Of a DNA stretch of 64,000 nt, positions 40,801 to 50,745 are shown in pieces. The stretch spans positions 434,001 to 498,000 of the forward strand of contig NZ_LT907842.1 of the NCBI RefSeq assembly GCF_900215245.1. The letters are read 5' to 3'. The number at the start of each line of letters is the position of its first letter. The stretch's first letter is position 1. The translations under genes were made by a program, and so were the position numbers. The stretch is from Pseudomonas fluorescens. Lineage in GTDB: Bacteria; Pseudomonadota; Gammaproteobacteria; Pseudomonadales; Pseudomonadaceae. The notes beneath the pieces are model-generated. The model was given only the letters and a program-made list of their open reading frames with translations, was not told the origin of the DNA and made no database searches.

Positions 40801-41339
40801 GTCTCGCGGCGGCGCTCCTTGTACTTGGAGATACCAGCCGCTTCTTCGATAAAGTTGCGCAGGTCTTCGGGCTTGGCTTCGATCAGCTTGGAGATCATGC
40901 CCTGCTCGATGATCGAGTAGCTGCGCGGGCCCAGGCCTGTGCCGAGGAAGATATCGGTGATGTCACGGCGCCGGCACTTGGTGCCGTTGAGGAAATAACT
41001 GTTCTGGCTGTCGCGCGTTACTTTACGGCGGATGGAGATCTCCGCGTAGGCCGCGTATTCACCGACCAGGGTGCCGTCGGAGTTGTCGAATACCAGTTCG
41101 ATGCTGGCCTGGCTGACGGGCTTGCGGCTGGTGGAGCCGTTGAAGATGACGTCGGTCATCGACTCGCCACGCAGGTTTTTTGCCGAACTCTCGCCCATCA
41201 CCCAGCGCACGGCGTCGATGATGTTCGACTTGCCGCAGCCATTGGGCCCGACCACCGCCGCCATGTTACTGGGGAAGTTCACCGTGGTCGGGTCGACGAA
41301 GGATTTGAACCCCGCCAGTTTGATGCACTTGAGCCGCAC
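37851..41339 (-). CDS. smc: Chromosome segregation protein SMC
   Basis: An 1162-residue SMC ATPase. The N-terminal head has Walker A VVGPNGCGKSNIIDAVRWVM; two long coiled coils (about 170-490 and 660-1000) flank the hinge (about 500-640, with VETVLGADLQAVLVDDFGGF). The C-terminal head has signature LSGGEKALTALALVFAIF and Walker B FCMLDEVDAPLDD. The start is GTG, and the frame begins only 2 bases after the stop of the upstream GntR gene, so the two are probably co-transcribed. A 259-base gap separates it from zipA. Confidence 0.96.
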   Translation of the reverse strand: MRLKCIKLAGFKSFVDPTTVNFPSNMAAVVGPNGCGKSNIIDAVRWVMGESSAKNLRGESMTDVIFNGSTSRKPVSQASIELVFDNSDGTLVGEYAAYAEISIRRKVTRDSQNSYFLNGTKCRRRDITDIFLGTGLGPRSYSIIEQGMISKLIEAKPEDLRNFIEEAAGISKYKERRRETENRIRRTHENLARLTDLREELERQLERLHRQAQAAEKYQEYKGEERQLKAQLSALRWQALNDQVGQREAIIGTQEISFEALVAEQRNADASIERLRDGHHDLSERFNLVQGRFYSVGGDIARVEQSIQHGQQRLRQLQDDLKEAERARLETESHLGHDRTLLLTLGEELDMLTPEQEITSAAAEEAAAALEDSETTMHGWQEQWDAFNLRSAEPRRQAEVQQSRIQQLETSMERLAERQRRLQEERVLLAADPEDAAIMELSEQLAESEMTLEELEASEEQQVERLEQLRQQLQQATQAQQQAQGDLQRLNGRLASLEALQQAALDPGTGTAEWLRDQHLAERPRLAEGLKVEAGWELAVETVLGADLQAVLVDDFGGFDLAGFAQGDLRLLSPAADGTRVPGSLLDKVEAAIDLSPWLGQVKPVESLEQALAQRGQLGAGESLISRDGYWVGRHFLRVRRASEAESGVLARGQEIVNLTAEREEREATLERLETELQTLRATQRQQETGREHLRRLLQDEARQQGELKAQLSASKAKAEQLTLRRTRLDDEVAEMGEQRALEHEQIGEARLQLQEALDSMALDTEQRELLMAQRDSLRERLDRVRQEARQHKDHAHQLAVRLGSLRAQHDSTRQALERLEMQSERLTEKREQLSLNLEEGEAPLEELRLKLEELLDKRMTVDEELKTAQIALEDADRELRDAEKRRTQAEQQSQLIRGQLEQQRMEWQALTVRRKTLQDQLVEDGYDLHGVLDTLTAQANEKDAEEELERIAARIQRLGAINLAAIDEYQQQSERKRYLDAQDADLVEALDTLENVIRKIDKETRNRFKDTFDQINSGLQALFPKVFGGGSAYLELTGEDLLDTGVTIMARPPGKKNSTIHLLSGGEKALTALALVFAIFKLNPAPFCMLDEVDAPLDDANVGRYARLVKEMSQTVQFIYITHNKIAMEMADQLMGVTMHEPGCSRLVAVDVEEAMAMVES

Positions 41340-41341
41340 GC

Positions 41342-42001
41342 TTAGGCGTCCGCCAACGCAGCGATCACCAGCGAGGAACTGCGCTGGCCATAGGCCGACA
41401 GCACTTGGCGGATCTGTGCCAGGTCACGGGCCAGCACGGCGGCGAGCAGTTGCTCGAACAACGCCAGGTACTCGCTCATGGACGCCTTGCGTTGATCCAG
41501 CGCCAGGTAATACGCGCGGTTCATCGCCGGCTGCAGGTTCTCGACGGTTTCCTGCAAATACGGATTGTTGGCGAAGGGGTACGCCGCGCGCATCACGTTG
41601 AAGCTTTCTTCGACAAAGGCACGGATGTCCTCGCGCTCGAAGCTGGTTACCAGCCGCTGCTGGATCTGCAGGAACGGCGCCATGTCGGCCTGAGTCTGCC
41701 AGCCATCCGCCACGGCATTGCCGAGCAGGATGTACAACTCGCTCATCAACGTACACAGGCTCTGCACCTTGTGCGCGGTGAGCTCGGTGACGTGGGCGCC
41801 ACGGCGCGGCAGGATCGCGATCAGGTGGCGGCGTTCAAGGATCAATAAGGCTTCACGCACGGAACCACGGCTGACATTGAGTGCCAGCGTGACTTTCTGT
41901 TCCTGGATCCGCTCCCCAGGCTTGAGATCGCCGCGAATGATACGTTCGGCGAGGTGGTGAGCGATTTGCTCGGCGAGACTGTCCGGCGCCTTGAACGTCA
42001 T
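41342..42001 (-). CDS. GntR (FadR/FCD) family regulator
   Basis: A 219-residue regulator with a winged helix at residues 8-75 (LAERIIRGDLKPGERIQEQK, NVSRGSVREALLILERRHLI) and an all-helical FCD ligand domain. AAGGA precedes the ATG. It is divergent from xdhA, so it is a candidate controller of xanthine degradation, yet its downstream partner is smc, 2 bases away. The link to purines is inference. Confidence 0.9.
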   Translation of the reverse strand: MTFKAPDSLAEQIAHHLAERIIRGDLKPGERIQEQKVTLALNVSRGSVREALLILERRHLIAILPRRGAHVTELTAHKVQSLCTLMSELYILLGNAVADGWQTQADMAPFLQIQQRLVTSFEREDIRAFVEESFNVMRAAYPFANNPYLQETVENLQPAMNRAYYLALDQRKASMSEYLALFEQLLAAVLARDLAQIRQVLSAYGQRSSSLVIAALADA

Positions 42002-42186
42002 GTTTTTCCTTCAAAATCGTCTATCGGTACAAGCGCGGCAGTGTAGCGCATTGGCTAGCTGATGGCGCTACGCCCACGGTGGCGAATTTGGCATGAAATA
42101 AGCAGCGATGAATAGCCAGAAGCCGCCAAAAACACCGGTTCCAGAAGACTGGACCATAATTGAAAGTGTTGTGATCGCATCTTCTT

Positions 42187-42237
42187 GACCCGAAGGTCAG
42201 AAAACCATTGACCGAAAAGTCAGATATGACTAGATTC
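42187..42237 (+). promoter_or_regulatory. xdhA promoter with tandem operators
   Basis: A sigma-70 promoter is visible: TTGACC (42209-42214), 17 bases, TAGATT (42232-42237). Two similar inverted repeats lie 23 bases apart, TGACC-CGAA-GGTCA (42187-42200) and TGACCGAAAAGTCA (42210-42223), the second covering the -35 box. Repression by one of the neighbouring GntR proteins would fit. Confidence 0.72.
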
Positions 42238-42281
42238 GGCGCAAAGCGGTTAACAACAATAATGAGTCTGTGAGGCCTTCC

Positions 42282-43730
42282 GTGATCCAGTTTTTACTTA
42301 ACCAGGAACTCCGTAGCGAGCACGCCCTGGACCCCAACCTGACCGTGCTCAACTATTTGCGCGAGCATGTGGGCAAATCCGGTACCAAGGAAGGCTGCGC
42401 CAGCGGCGATTGCGGTGCGTGCACCGTAGTGGTCGGCGAGCTGCATACCAATGAGCACGGCGCAGAGCAGATTCGTTATCGCAGCCTCAATTCGTGCCTG
42501 ACCTTCGTATCGGCGTTGCACGGCAAACAACTGATCAGCGTCGAAGACCTCAAGCATCAAGGCCAGTTGCACAGCGTGCAGCAAGCCATGGTTGAGTGCC
42601 ACGGCTCGCAATGCGGCTTTTGCACGCCGGGTTTCGTGATGTCGTTGTTTGCCCTGCAAAAGAACAGCGATGCCGCCGACAGCCAAAAAGCCCATGAAGC
42701 GCTGGCCGGCAACCTCTGCCGTTGCACCGGCTACCGCCCGATTCTGGCCGCCGCCGAACAGGCCTGCTGTAATAAACCGCAGGACCAGTTCGACAGCCGC
42801 CAAACCGAAACCATCGCCCGCCTTAAAGCCATCGCACCGACCCAGACCGGCGAGCTCAACAGCGGCGACAAACGCTGCCTGGTGCCGCTCACTGTCGCCG
42901 ACCTGGCCGACCTCTACGACGCCTACCCACAAGCCCGGCTGTTGGCCGGCGGCACCGACCTGGCGCTGGAAGTCACCCAGTTCCATCGCACGCTGCCGGT
43001 GATGATCTACGTCGGCAATATCGAAGAGATGAAGCGCATCGAGTCGTTCGACGACCGCCTGGAAATCGGCGCGGCCACTGCGCTGTCCGATTGCTACAGC
43101 GCGCTGCATCACGCGTACCCGGACTTTGGCGATCTGCTGCACCGCTTCGCCTCTCTGCAAATCCGCAACCAGGGCACCCTCGGCGGCAATATCGGCAACG
43201 CCTCGCCGATTGGTGATTCGCCGCCGCTGCTGATCGCCCTCGGTGCGCAGATCGTGCTGTGCAAAGGCAACACCCGCCGCACCCTGGCGCTGGAAGATTA
43301 CTTCATCGACTACCGCGTCACCGCGCGCCAGGACAGCGAGTTCATCGAGAAAATCATTGTGCCCAAGGGCCATTCCCTGTTCCGTGCCTACAAGGTTTCC
43401 AAGCGCCTGGACGATGATATTTCCGCCGTGTGCGCCGCCTTCAACCTGAAGCTCGCAAACGGCGTGATCAGCGAAGCTCGCGTTGCCTTCGGTGGCATGG
43501 CCGCCACGCCCAAACGCGCGAAAAGCTGCGAAGCCGTATTGGTCGGCGCCACCTGGAACGCCGCCACCGTGGAGAAAGCCTGCGCCGCACTCGCCGAGGA
43601 TTTCACCCCGCTGTCGGACTTCCGCGCCAGCAAGGAATACCGCCTGCTCAGCGCACAGAACCTGTTGCGTAAATACTTCATCGAACTGCAAACACCGCAC
43701 ATCGAGACTCGGGTGACCGCTTATGTCTAA
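42282..43730 (+). CDS. xdhA: Xanthine dehydrogenase small subunit
   Basis: A 482-residue subunit carrying two 2Fe-2S clusters and FAD. The plant-type cluster uses C39, C44 and C47 (GCASGDCGACTVV); the second uses CHGSQCGFCTPGF and GNLCRCTGY. The FAD domain starts near residue 190 (ARLLAGGTDLALEV, GNIGNASPIGDSPPLL). Start codon GTG at 42282 (read MIQFLLNQEL) with GAGG upstream; a GTG four codons earlier is less likely. It oxidises hypoxanthine and xanthine to urate with XdhB. Confidence 0.95.
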   Translation: MIQFLLNQELRSEHALDPNLTVLNYLREHVGKSGTKEGCASGDCGACTVVVGELHTNEHGAEQIRYRSLNSCLTFVSALHGKQLISVEDLKHQGQLHSVQQAMVECHGSQCGFCTPGFVMSLFALQKNSDAADSQKAHEALAGNLCRCTGYRPILAAAEQACCNKPQDQFDSRQTETIARLKAIAPTQTGELNSGDKRCLVPLTVADLADLYDAYPQARLLAGGTDLALEVTQFHRTLPVMIYVGNIEEMKRIESFDDRLEIGAATALSDCYSALHHAYPDFGDLLHRFASLQIRNQGTLGGNIGNASPIGDSPPLLIALGAQIVLCKGNTRRTLALEDYFIDYRVTARQDSEFIEKIIVPKGHSLFRAYKVSKRLDDDISAVCAAFNLKLANGVISEARVAFGGMAATPKRAKSCEAVLVGATWNAATVEKACAALAEDFTPLSDFRASKEYRLLSAQNLLRKYFIELQTPHIETRVTAYV

Positions 43731-46122
43731 CCATCACGCCGTCGTTAAAACCCAGGCCGAACTCGCCGCGCTGTTTGCCCAGGACCTGACCTCCGGCGTC
43801 GGCCGCAGCGTCAAGCACGACAGCGCCGCCAAGCACGTCAGCGGTGAAGCGCAGTACATCGATGATCGCCTGGAATTCCCCAACCAGTTGCACCTGTACG
43901 CGCGTATGTCCGACCGCGCCCATGCCCGCATCATCCGCATCGACACTGCGCCTTGCTACGCCTTTGAGGGCGTGCGCATCGCCATCACCCACGAAGACGT
44001 GCCCGGCCTGAAAGACATCGGCCCGCTGATGCCCGGCGATCCGTTGCTGGCCATCGACACGGTGCAGTTCGTTGGCCAAGTGGTGCTGGCCGTCGCCGCC
44101 CGTGACCTGGACACCGCGCGCAAAGCCGCGATGGCAGCCGTGATCGAATACGAAGACCTGGAACCGGTGCTGGACGTGGTCGAAGCCTTTCGCAACAAGC
44201 ACTTCGTGCTGGACAGCCACACCCACCAGCGCGGTGACGCGGCCGGCGCATTGGCCACGGCGAAAAACCGCATCCAGGGCACGCTGCATATCGGCGGCCA
44301 GGAACACTTCTATCTGGAAACCCAGATCTCGTCGGTGATGCCCACCGAAGACGGCGGCATGATCGTCTACTGCTCCACGCAAAACCCCACCGAAGTGCAA
44401 AAGCTGGTGGCCGAAGTGCTCGACGTTTCGATGAACAAAATCGTCGTGGATATGCGCCGCATGGGCGGTGGGTTTGGTGGCAAGGAAACCCAGGCAGCCA
44501 GCCCGGCGTGCCTGTGCGCGGTGGTCGCGCGCCTCACCGGCCAGCCGACCAAGATGCGCCTGCCGCGCGTCGAAGACATGCTGATGACCGGCAAGCGCCA
44601 CCCGTTCTACATCGAATACGACGTAGGCTTCGACGACAGCGGTCGCCTGCACGGGATTAATCTGGAACTGGCAGGTAACTGTGGCTGTTCGCCGGACCTG
44701 TCGAACTCGATTGTCGACCGCGCGATGTTCCATGCCGACAACTCGTATTACCTGGGCGACGCCACGGTCAACGGCCATCGCTGCAAGACCAACACTGCCT
44801 CCAACACCGCCTATCGAGGCTTCGGTGGCCCGCAAGGCATGGTCGCCATCGAGGAAGTGATGGACGCCGTCGCCCGCCATCTGGCGCTTGATCCGCTGGC
44901 CGTGCGCAAGGCCAATTACTACGGCAAGACCGAGCGCAATGTCACCCACTACTACCAGACCGTCGAGCACAACATGCTCGAGGAAATGACTGCCGAGCTT
45001 GAGGCCAGCAGCCAATACGCCGAGCGCCGCGAAGCAATTCGCCTGTACAACGCCCACAGCCCGATCCTGAAAAAAGGCCTGGCGCTGACGCCGGTGAAAT
45101 TCGGTATTTCCTTTACCGCCAGCTTCCTCAACCAGGCTGGCGCCTTGATCCATATCTACACCGACGGCAGCATCCACCTGAACCACGGCGGCACCGAGAT
45201 GGGCCAGGGCTTGAACACCAAGGTCGCGCAGGTGGTGGCCGAAGTGTTCCAGGTCGACATTGACCGCGTACAAATCACCGCCACCAACACCGACAAGGTG
45301 CCGAACACCTCGCCGACCGCGGCCTCCAGTGGCGCCGACCTGAACGGCAAAGCCGCGCAGAACGCCGCCGAGACCATCAAGCAACGGCTGGTGGAATTTG
45401 CCGCGCGCAAGTACGACGTGAGCGAAGCGGACGTGGAATTCCATAACGGCCATGTGCGCGTGCGCGATCAGATCCTGACCTTTGAAAGCCTGATTCAACA
45501 GGCGTATTTCGCCCAGGTCTCGCTGTCGAGCACCGGCTTCTACAAGACGCCGAAAATCTTTTATGACCGCAGCCAGGCACGGGGCCGGCCGTTCTACTAC
45601 TTCGCGTTCGGCGCGGCCTGCTGCGAAGTAATCGTCGACACCCTGACCGGCGAATACAAAATGCTGCGCACCGACATCCTCCACGATGTCGGCGCTTCGC
45701 TGAACCCGGCCATCGACATCGGCCAGGTGGAAGGCGGTTTTATCCAGGGCATGGGCTGGCTGACCATGGAAGAGCTGGTGTGGAACAACAAGGGCAAGTT
45801 GATGACCAATGGCCCGGCCAGCTACAAGATCCCGGCCGTCGCGGATATGCCACTGGACCTGCGCGTGAAGCTGGTGGAAAACCGCAAAAACCCGGAAGAC
45901 ACCGTGTTCCATTCCAAGGCGGTGGGCGAGCCGCCGTTCATGCTCGGGATTGCGTCGTGGTGTGCGATCAAGGATGCCGTGGCGAGCCTGGGTGACTATC
46001 GGTATCAGCCCAAGATTGATGCACCGGCCACGCCGGAGCGGGTGTTGTGGGGCTGTGAGCAGATGCGGCAGTTGCAGGCGGCGAAGGCTGTTGAGACTGA
46101 CGCCGAGATGGCTTCGCTTTAG
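43723..46122 (+). CDS. xdhB: Xanthine dehydrogenase molybdopterin subunit
   Basis: A 799-residue molybdenum subunit. It shows GGQEHFYLETQ, RMGGGFGGKETQA (the Mo-coordinating loop), NTAYRGFGGPQGMVA with the substrate arginine, and VGEPPFMLGI with the catalytic glutamate near residue 745. It overlaps xdhA by 8 bases, so they are translated together. A REP element follows before xdhC. Confidence 0.96.
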   Translation: MSNHHAVVKTQAELAALFAQDLTSGVGRSVKHDSAAKHVSGEAQYIDDRLEFPNQLHLYARMSDRAHARIIRIDTAPCYAFEGVRIAITHEDVPGLKDIGPLMPGDPLLAIDTVQFVGQVVLAVAARDLDTARKAAMAAVIEYEDLEPVLDVVEAFRNKHFVLDSHTHQRGDAAGALATAKNRIQGTLHIGGQEHFYLETQISSVMPTEDGGMIVYCSTQNPTEVQKLVAEVLDVSMNKIVVDMRRMGGGFGGKETQAASPACLCAVVARLTGQPTKMRLPRVEDMLMTGKRHPFYIEYDVGFDDSGRLHGINLELAGNCGCSPDLSNSIVDRAMFHADNSYYLGDATVNGHRCKTNTASNTAYRGFGGPQGMVAIEEVMDAVARHLALDPLAVRKANYYGKTERNVTHYYQTVEHNMLEEMTAELEASSQYAERREAIRLYNAHSPILKKGLALTPVKFGISFTASFLNQAGALIHIYTDGSIHLNHGGTEMGQGLNTKVAQVVAEVFQVDIDRVQITATNTDKVPNTSPTAASSGADLNGKAAQNAAETIKQRLVEFAARKYDVSEADVEFHNGHVRVRDQILTFESLIQQAYFAQVSLSSTGFYKTPKIFYDRSQARGRPFYYFAFGAACCEVIVDTLTGEYKMLRTDILHDVGASLNPAIDIGQVEGGFIQGMGWLTMEELVWNNKGKLMTNGPASYKIPAVADMPLDLRVKLVENRKNPEDTVFHSKAVGEPPFMLGIASWCAIKDAVASLGDYRYQPKIDAPATPERVLWGCEQMRQLQAAKAVETDAEMASL

Positions 46123-46134
46123 GACCGAGGTGCT

Positions 46135-46214
46135 GCCATCGCAGGCAAGCCAGCTCCCACATTTGACGGTGTTCACACTCAAAAAAGTGGGAGCGGGCTT
46201 GCCCGCGATAGCGG
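46135..46214. repeat. REP palindrome between xdhB and xdhC
   Basis: Inverted arms GCCATCGCAGGCAAGCCAGC and GGGCTTGCCCGCGATAGCGG around a 26-base centre, inside the xdhABC operon. It may reduce xdhC expression relative to xdhAB. Confidence 0.82.
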
Positions 46215-46240
46215 CCTCACAGACACCACAAGAGGTGACT

Positions 46241-47083
46241 ATGAACAACTGGATCAGCGCCCTCGCCGACCTGCAGAACCAGGGTGAACCCTGCGTGCTG
46301 GTGACCATCATCGAAGAGCTCGGCTCCACGCCGCGCAATGCCGGCTCCAAAATGGTGATCAGCGCCGCGCAGACCTTCGACACCATCGGTGGCGGGCACC
46401 TGGAATACAAGGCGATGCAGATCGCCCGCGACATGCTCGTACGTGGCCAGCAAAACACCCATCTGGAGCGCTTCAGCCTCGGCGCCAGCCTGGGCCAGTG
46501 CTGCGGCGGCGTGACCGTGCTGCTGTTCGAGCCCATGGGCCAGGTGCAGGCACAGATTGCGGTGTTTGGCGCCGGCCATGTCGGCCGCGCCCTCGTGCCG
46601 CTGTTGGCGAGCCTGCCGTGCCGGGTGCGCTGGATCGACTCCCGTGACCAGGAGTTTCCAGAACACATCCCTCAGGGCGTGCGTAAAATCGTCAGCGAAG
46701 AGCCGGTCGACGAAATTGCCGACCTGCCGGCGGGCAGTTACTGCATCGTCATGACCCACAATCATGCGCTGGACCTGGAACTGACTGCGGCACTGCTCAA
46801 GCGCAATGATTTTGCGTACTTCGGCTTGATTGGCTCGAAGACCAAGCGGGTCAAGTTCGAACACCGCCTGCGTGATCGCGGCTTCGACACCGCCCAGTTG
46901 CAACGCATGCGCTGCCCCATGGGCCTCACCGAGGTGAAGGGAAAATTACCGGTGGAGATCGCCATCTCCATCGCCGGCGAAATCATCGCCACCTATAACG
47001 CGAATTTCGGCCAGCACACTGCGAGCGCCGAACCCATTGCCAAACTGCTGCCGGTATCACGCCGCAGCCAAGCTATCAGTTGA
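46241..47083 (+). CDS. xdhC: Xanthine dehydrogenase accessory protein XdhC
   Basis: A 280-residue chaperone that binds molybdenum cofactor and inserts the sulfurated form into XdhB. It has the XdhC/CoxI N-terminal domain (CVLVTIIEELGSTPRNAGSK, GGGHLEYKA, LGQCCGG) and a Rossmann-like domain (IAVFGAGHVGRALVPLLASL, YFGLIGSKTK). AGAGGTGA precedes the ATG at 46241. It is directly followed by guaD. Confidence 0.94.
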   Translation: MNNWISALADLQNQGEPCVLVTIIEELGSTPRNAGSKMVISAAQTFDTIGGGHLEYKAMQIARDMLVRGQQNTHLERFSLGASLGQCCGGVTVLLFEPMGQVQAQIAVFGAGHVGRALVPLLASLPCRVRWIDSRDQEFPEHIPQGVRKIVSEEPVDEIADLPAGSYCIVMTHNHALDLELTAALLKRNDFAYFGLIGSKTKRVKFEHRLRDRGFDTAQLQRMRCPMGLTEVKGKLPVEIAISIAGEIIATYNANFGQHTASAEPIAKLLPVSRRSQAIS

Positions 47084-47090
47084 GATGACC

Positions 47091-48395
<1,305 letters not shown>

Positions 48396-48415
48396 TTTCA
48401 GCGCCGCCATACACC

Positions 48416-48538
48416 AATGTGGGAGCGGGCTTGTGTGGGAGCTGGCTTGCCCGCGATGCAGTCACCGAGGTGTATCAGTTACACCGCGGTGATGCTATCG
48501 CAGGCAAGCCAGCTCCCACACAAGCCCGCTCCCACATT
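48416..48538. repeat. 123-base near-perfect palindrome of nested REP units
   Basis: A single hairpin with 59-base arms and a TCAGT loop (48475-48479). I count 6 mismatches across the arms. Each arm holds two REP cores in tandem (GGGAGCGGGCTTG followed by GGGAGCTGGCTTG). It lies between guaD and the convergent GntR gene and could terminate both. Confidence 0.9.
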
Positions 48539-48563
48539 TTTAGTCCCAGGCGAACCTGGAAAA

Positions 48564-49328
48564 TTACAATTTGACTGAAGAACGCCCCGGTTTCTTGGTC
48601 TGCAGCAGATGCGAGAACACTGCGTGCAAATCATCCGACGCGCTTTCCTCATCGAGGTTGAGCTTGCTGTCGATGTGATCCATGTGATGCATCATCAAAT
48701 TCACCGCCAGCGTCGCGTCGCGTGCTTCGATCGCATCGATCAGCTGAGTGTGCTCATCGTAGGAACAGTGCGAGCGGTTGCCGCTTTCGTACTGGGCGAT
48801 GATCAACGACGTCTGGGAAACCAGGCTGCGCTGGAAGCTGATCAGCGGCGCATTCTTCGCCGCTTCGGCCAGCTTGAGGTGGAACTCGCCGGAAAGGCGG
48901 ATACCCGCACCACGATCACCGCGTGAAAAACTGTCGCGCTCGTCGTTGACCATCTGGCGCAACTCGGCCAGTTGCTCAGCCGTGGCGTGTTGCACCGCCA
49001 ATTCAGTGATCGCCCGCTCGACCAGACGCCGGGCCAGGAACACCTGGCGCGCTTCTTCTACACTTGGGCTCGCCACTACCGCGCCACGATTGGGCCGCAG
49101 CAGCACCACGCCTTCATGGGCCAGGCGCGACAGCGCACGGCGAATGATGGTGCGGCTGACGCCGAAGATTTCGCCCAGTGCCTCTTCACTCAATTTGGTT
49201 CCGGGCGCCAGGCGTTGTTCGAGGATCGCCTCGAAGATATGCGCGTAGACGATATCGTCCTGGGTTCCGCTGCGCCCGGCCTTGCCGGCTCGCGGTTGTT
49301 TCTTGAGAGGTTGCAACTGTTCGTTCAT
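48564..49328 (-). CDS. GntR (FadR/FCD) family regulator
   Basis: A 254-residue regulator. A basic N-terminal tail (residues 1-28) is followed by a winged helix (FEAILEQRLAPGTKLSEEAL, GVSRTIIRRALSRLAHEGVV) and an FCD domain with metal-ligand-type histidines (SGEFHLKL, LMMHHMDHIDSKL). A GTG two codons upstream is possible. Position between guaD and a divergent transporter suggests it controls one or both; its ligand might be a purine derivative, which is inference. Confidence 0.9.
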   Translation of the reverse strand: MNEQLQPLKKQPRAGKAGRSGTQDDIVYAHIFEAILEQRLAPGTKLSEEALGEIFGVSRTIIRRALSRLAHEGVVLLRPNRGAVVASPSVEEARQVFLARRLVERAITELAVQHATAEQLAELRQMVNDERDSFSRGDRGAGIRLSGEFHLKLAEAAKNAPLISFQRSLVSQTSLIIAQYESGNRSHCSYDEHTQLIDAIEARDATLAVNLMMHHMDHIDSKLNLDEESASDDLHAVFSHLLQTKKPGRSSVKL

Positions 49329-49416
49329 GGGCACTCGGGTAGGGAGAACGGCGGCGAATTAACGGTAATACGGCAACAGCGTGTCGCTGGCAAGTATCAC
49401 CTAAAAACAGGGCACA

Positions 49417-49426
49417 TTGTACACAA
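49417..49426. promoter_or_regulatory. Possible GntR operator between the regulator and benE-like gene
   Basis: TTGTACACAA, a near-palindromic site of the type bound by FCD-type GntR proteins, lies in the 226-base divergent region; a second TGTAC occurs about 30 bases further on. The assignment to the adjacent regulator is a guess. Confidence 0.4.
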
Positions 49427-49554
49427 CCGAGTGCGCCAACACACTGTACGGCTGTTTGCGGCCTCGGCTGTATTGCAATGAGTCGTTACGTTTGAGTTTA
49501 GGCTTGAATCCGGGCCTTCACCGGCAAACACCCAGGTAAAAGGAACACCCTTCC

Positions 49555-50745
49555 ATGACTGACGCCATCCAAGCGCCCTTGCGCCCGCTGGCCGACACTT
49601 CTACGTCGGCCGTCGTCGCCGGCTTCATCGCCATGATGACCGGCTATACCAGCTCCCTGGTGCTGATGTTCCAGGCCGGACAAGCCGCCGGTTTGACCAC
49701 CGCGCAGATTTCCTCGTGGATCTGGGCCCTCTCGATCGGCATGGCGGTGTGCAGCATTGGCTTGTCTTTGCGGTATCGCACGCCTATCACCATTGCCTGG
49801 TCGACCCCCGGCGCGGCGTTGCTGATCACCAGCCTGGGCGGCGTGAGTTACGGCGAAGCGATTGGTGCCTACATCACCTGCGCGGTGCTGGTGACGCTCT
49901 GCGGGTTGACCGGCAGCTTTGAAAAACTGGTCAAGCGCATTCCCGCCTCATTGGCGGCGGCACTGCTGGCAGGGATCCTGTTCAAGATCGGCAGCGAGAT
50001 TTTCGTCGCCGCGCAACATCGAACCGGCCTGGTGCTGGGGATGTTTTTCACCTACCTGGTCATCAAGCGTGTGTCGCCACGTTATGCCGTGCTGGCCGCG
50101 CTGGTGTTAGGCACCCTGCTGTCAGGCCTGATGGGGCTGCTGGATTTCAGCGGCTTTCATCTGGAAGTGGCAACGCCGGTGTGGACCACCCCGCACTTCT
50201 CGCTGGCGGCGACCATCAGCATCGGCATCCCGCTGTTTGTCGTGGCGATGACCTCGCAGAACATGCCCGGCGTCGCCGTCTTGCGCGCCGACGGCTACAA
50301 CGTGCCCGCCTCGCCGTTGATCACCGCAACAGGCCTGGCCTCGCTGGTGCTGGCGCCGTTCGGTTCCCACGGGATCAACCTGGCAGCGATCAGTGCGGCC
50401 ATCTGCACCGGGCCGCATGCCCATGAAGACCGCAACAAGCGCTATACCGCAGCCGTGTGGTGCGGAGTGTTCTACGGGATTGCCGGGGTATTTGGCGCCA
50501 CGTTGGCGGCGTTATTCGCAGCGTTGCCCAAGGAACTGGTGCTGTCGATTGCGGCCTTGGCGTTGTTTGGCTCAATCATCAATGGCTTGAGCATCGCCAT
50601 GAATGAGCCGAAAGAACGGGAAGCGGCGCTGATTACCTTTATGGTCACCGCGTCAGGCTTGACGTTGTTTTCCATCGGTTCGGCATTCTGGGGGATTGTG
50701 GCGGGGGTGTTGACGCTGCTGATTCTGAATTGGCGCAAGGCATAA
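49555..50745 (+). CDS. BenE family transporter
   Basis: A 396-residue inner membrane protein with about 12 helices of the benzoate:H+ symporter (BenE) family. Family stretches are AIWSTPGAALL-like (ITIAWSTPGAALLITSLG), IPLFVVAMTSQNMPG and SHGINLAAISAAICTGPHAH. BenE proteins share the fold of nucleobase transporters. No benzoate genes are near; the neighbours are purine catabolic, so a purine or another aromatic ligand cannot be excluded. AAAAGGAAC precedes the ATG. Confidence 0.87.
   Translation: MTDAIQAPLRPLADTSTSAVVAGFIAMMTGYTSSLVLMFQAGQAAGLTTAQISSWIWALSIGMAVCSIGLSLRYRTPITIAWSTPGAALLITSLGGVSYGEAIGAYITCAVLVTLCGLTGSFEKLVKRIPASLAAALLAGILFKIGSEIFVAAQHRTGLVLGMFFTYLVIKRVSPRYAVLAALVLGTLLSGLMGLLDFSGFHLEVATPVWTTPHFSLAATISIGIPLFVVAMTSQNMPGVAVLRADGYNVPASPLITATGLASLVLAPFGSHGINLAAISAAICTGPHAHEDRNKRYTAAVWCGVFYGIAGVFGATLAALFAALPKELVLSIAALALFGSIINGLSIAMNEPKEREAALITFMVTASGLTLFSIGSAFWGIVAGVLTLLILNWRKA

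Noticed and set aside
39918..41345. A 475-codon plus-strand frame opposite smc
   Set aside because: Leu/Gly/Ala-rich complement of coiled-coil codons; smc itself is certain.
43678..46668. A 996-codon open frame on the minus strand opposite xdhB and xdhC
   Set aside because: It is the complement of two well-defined genes in high-GC DNA; the translation is His/Gly/Val-rich without domain signatures, typical of a shadow frame.
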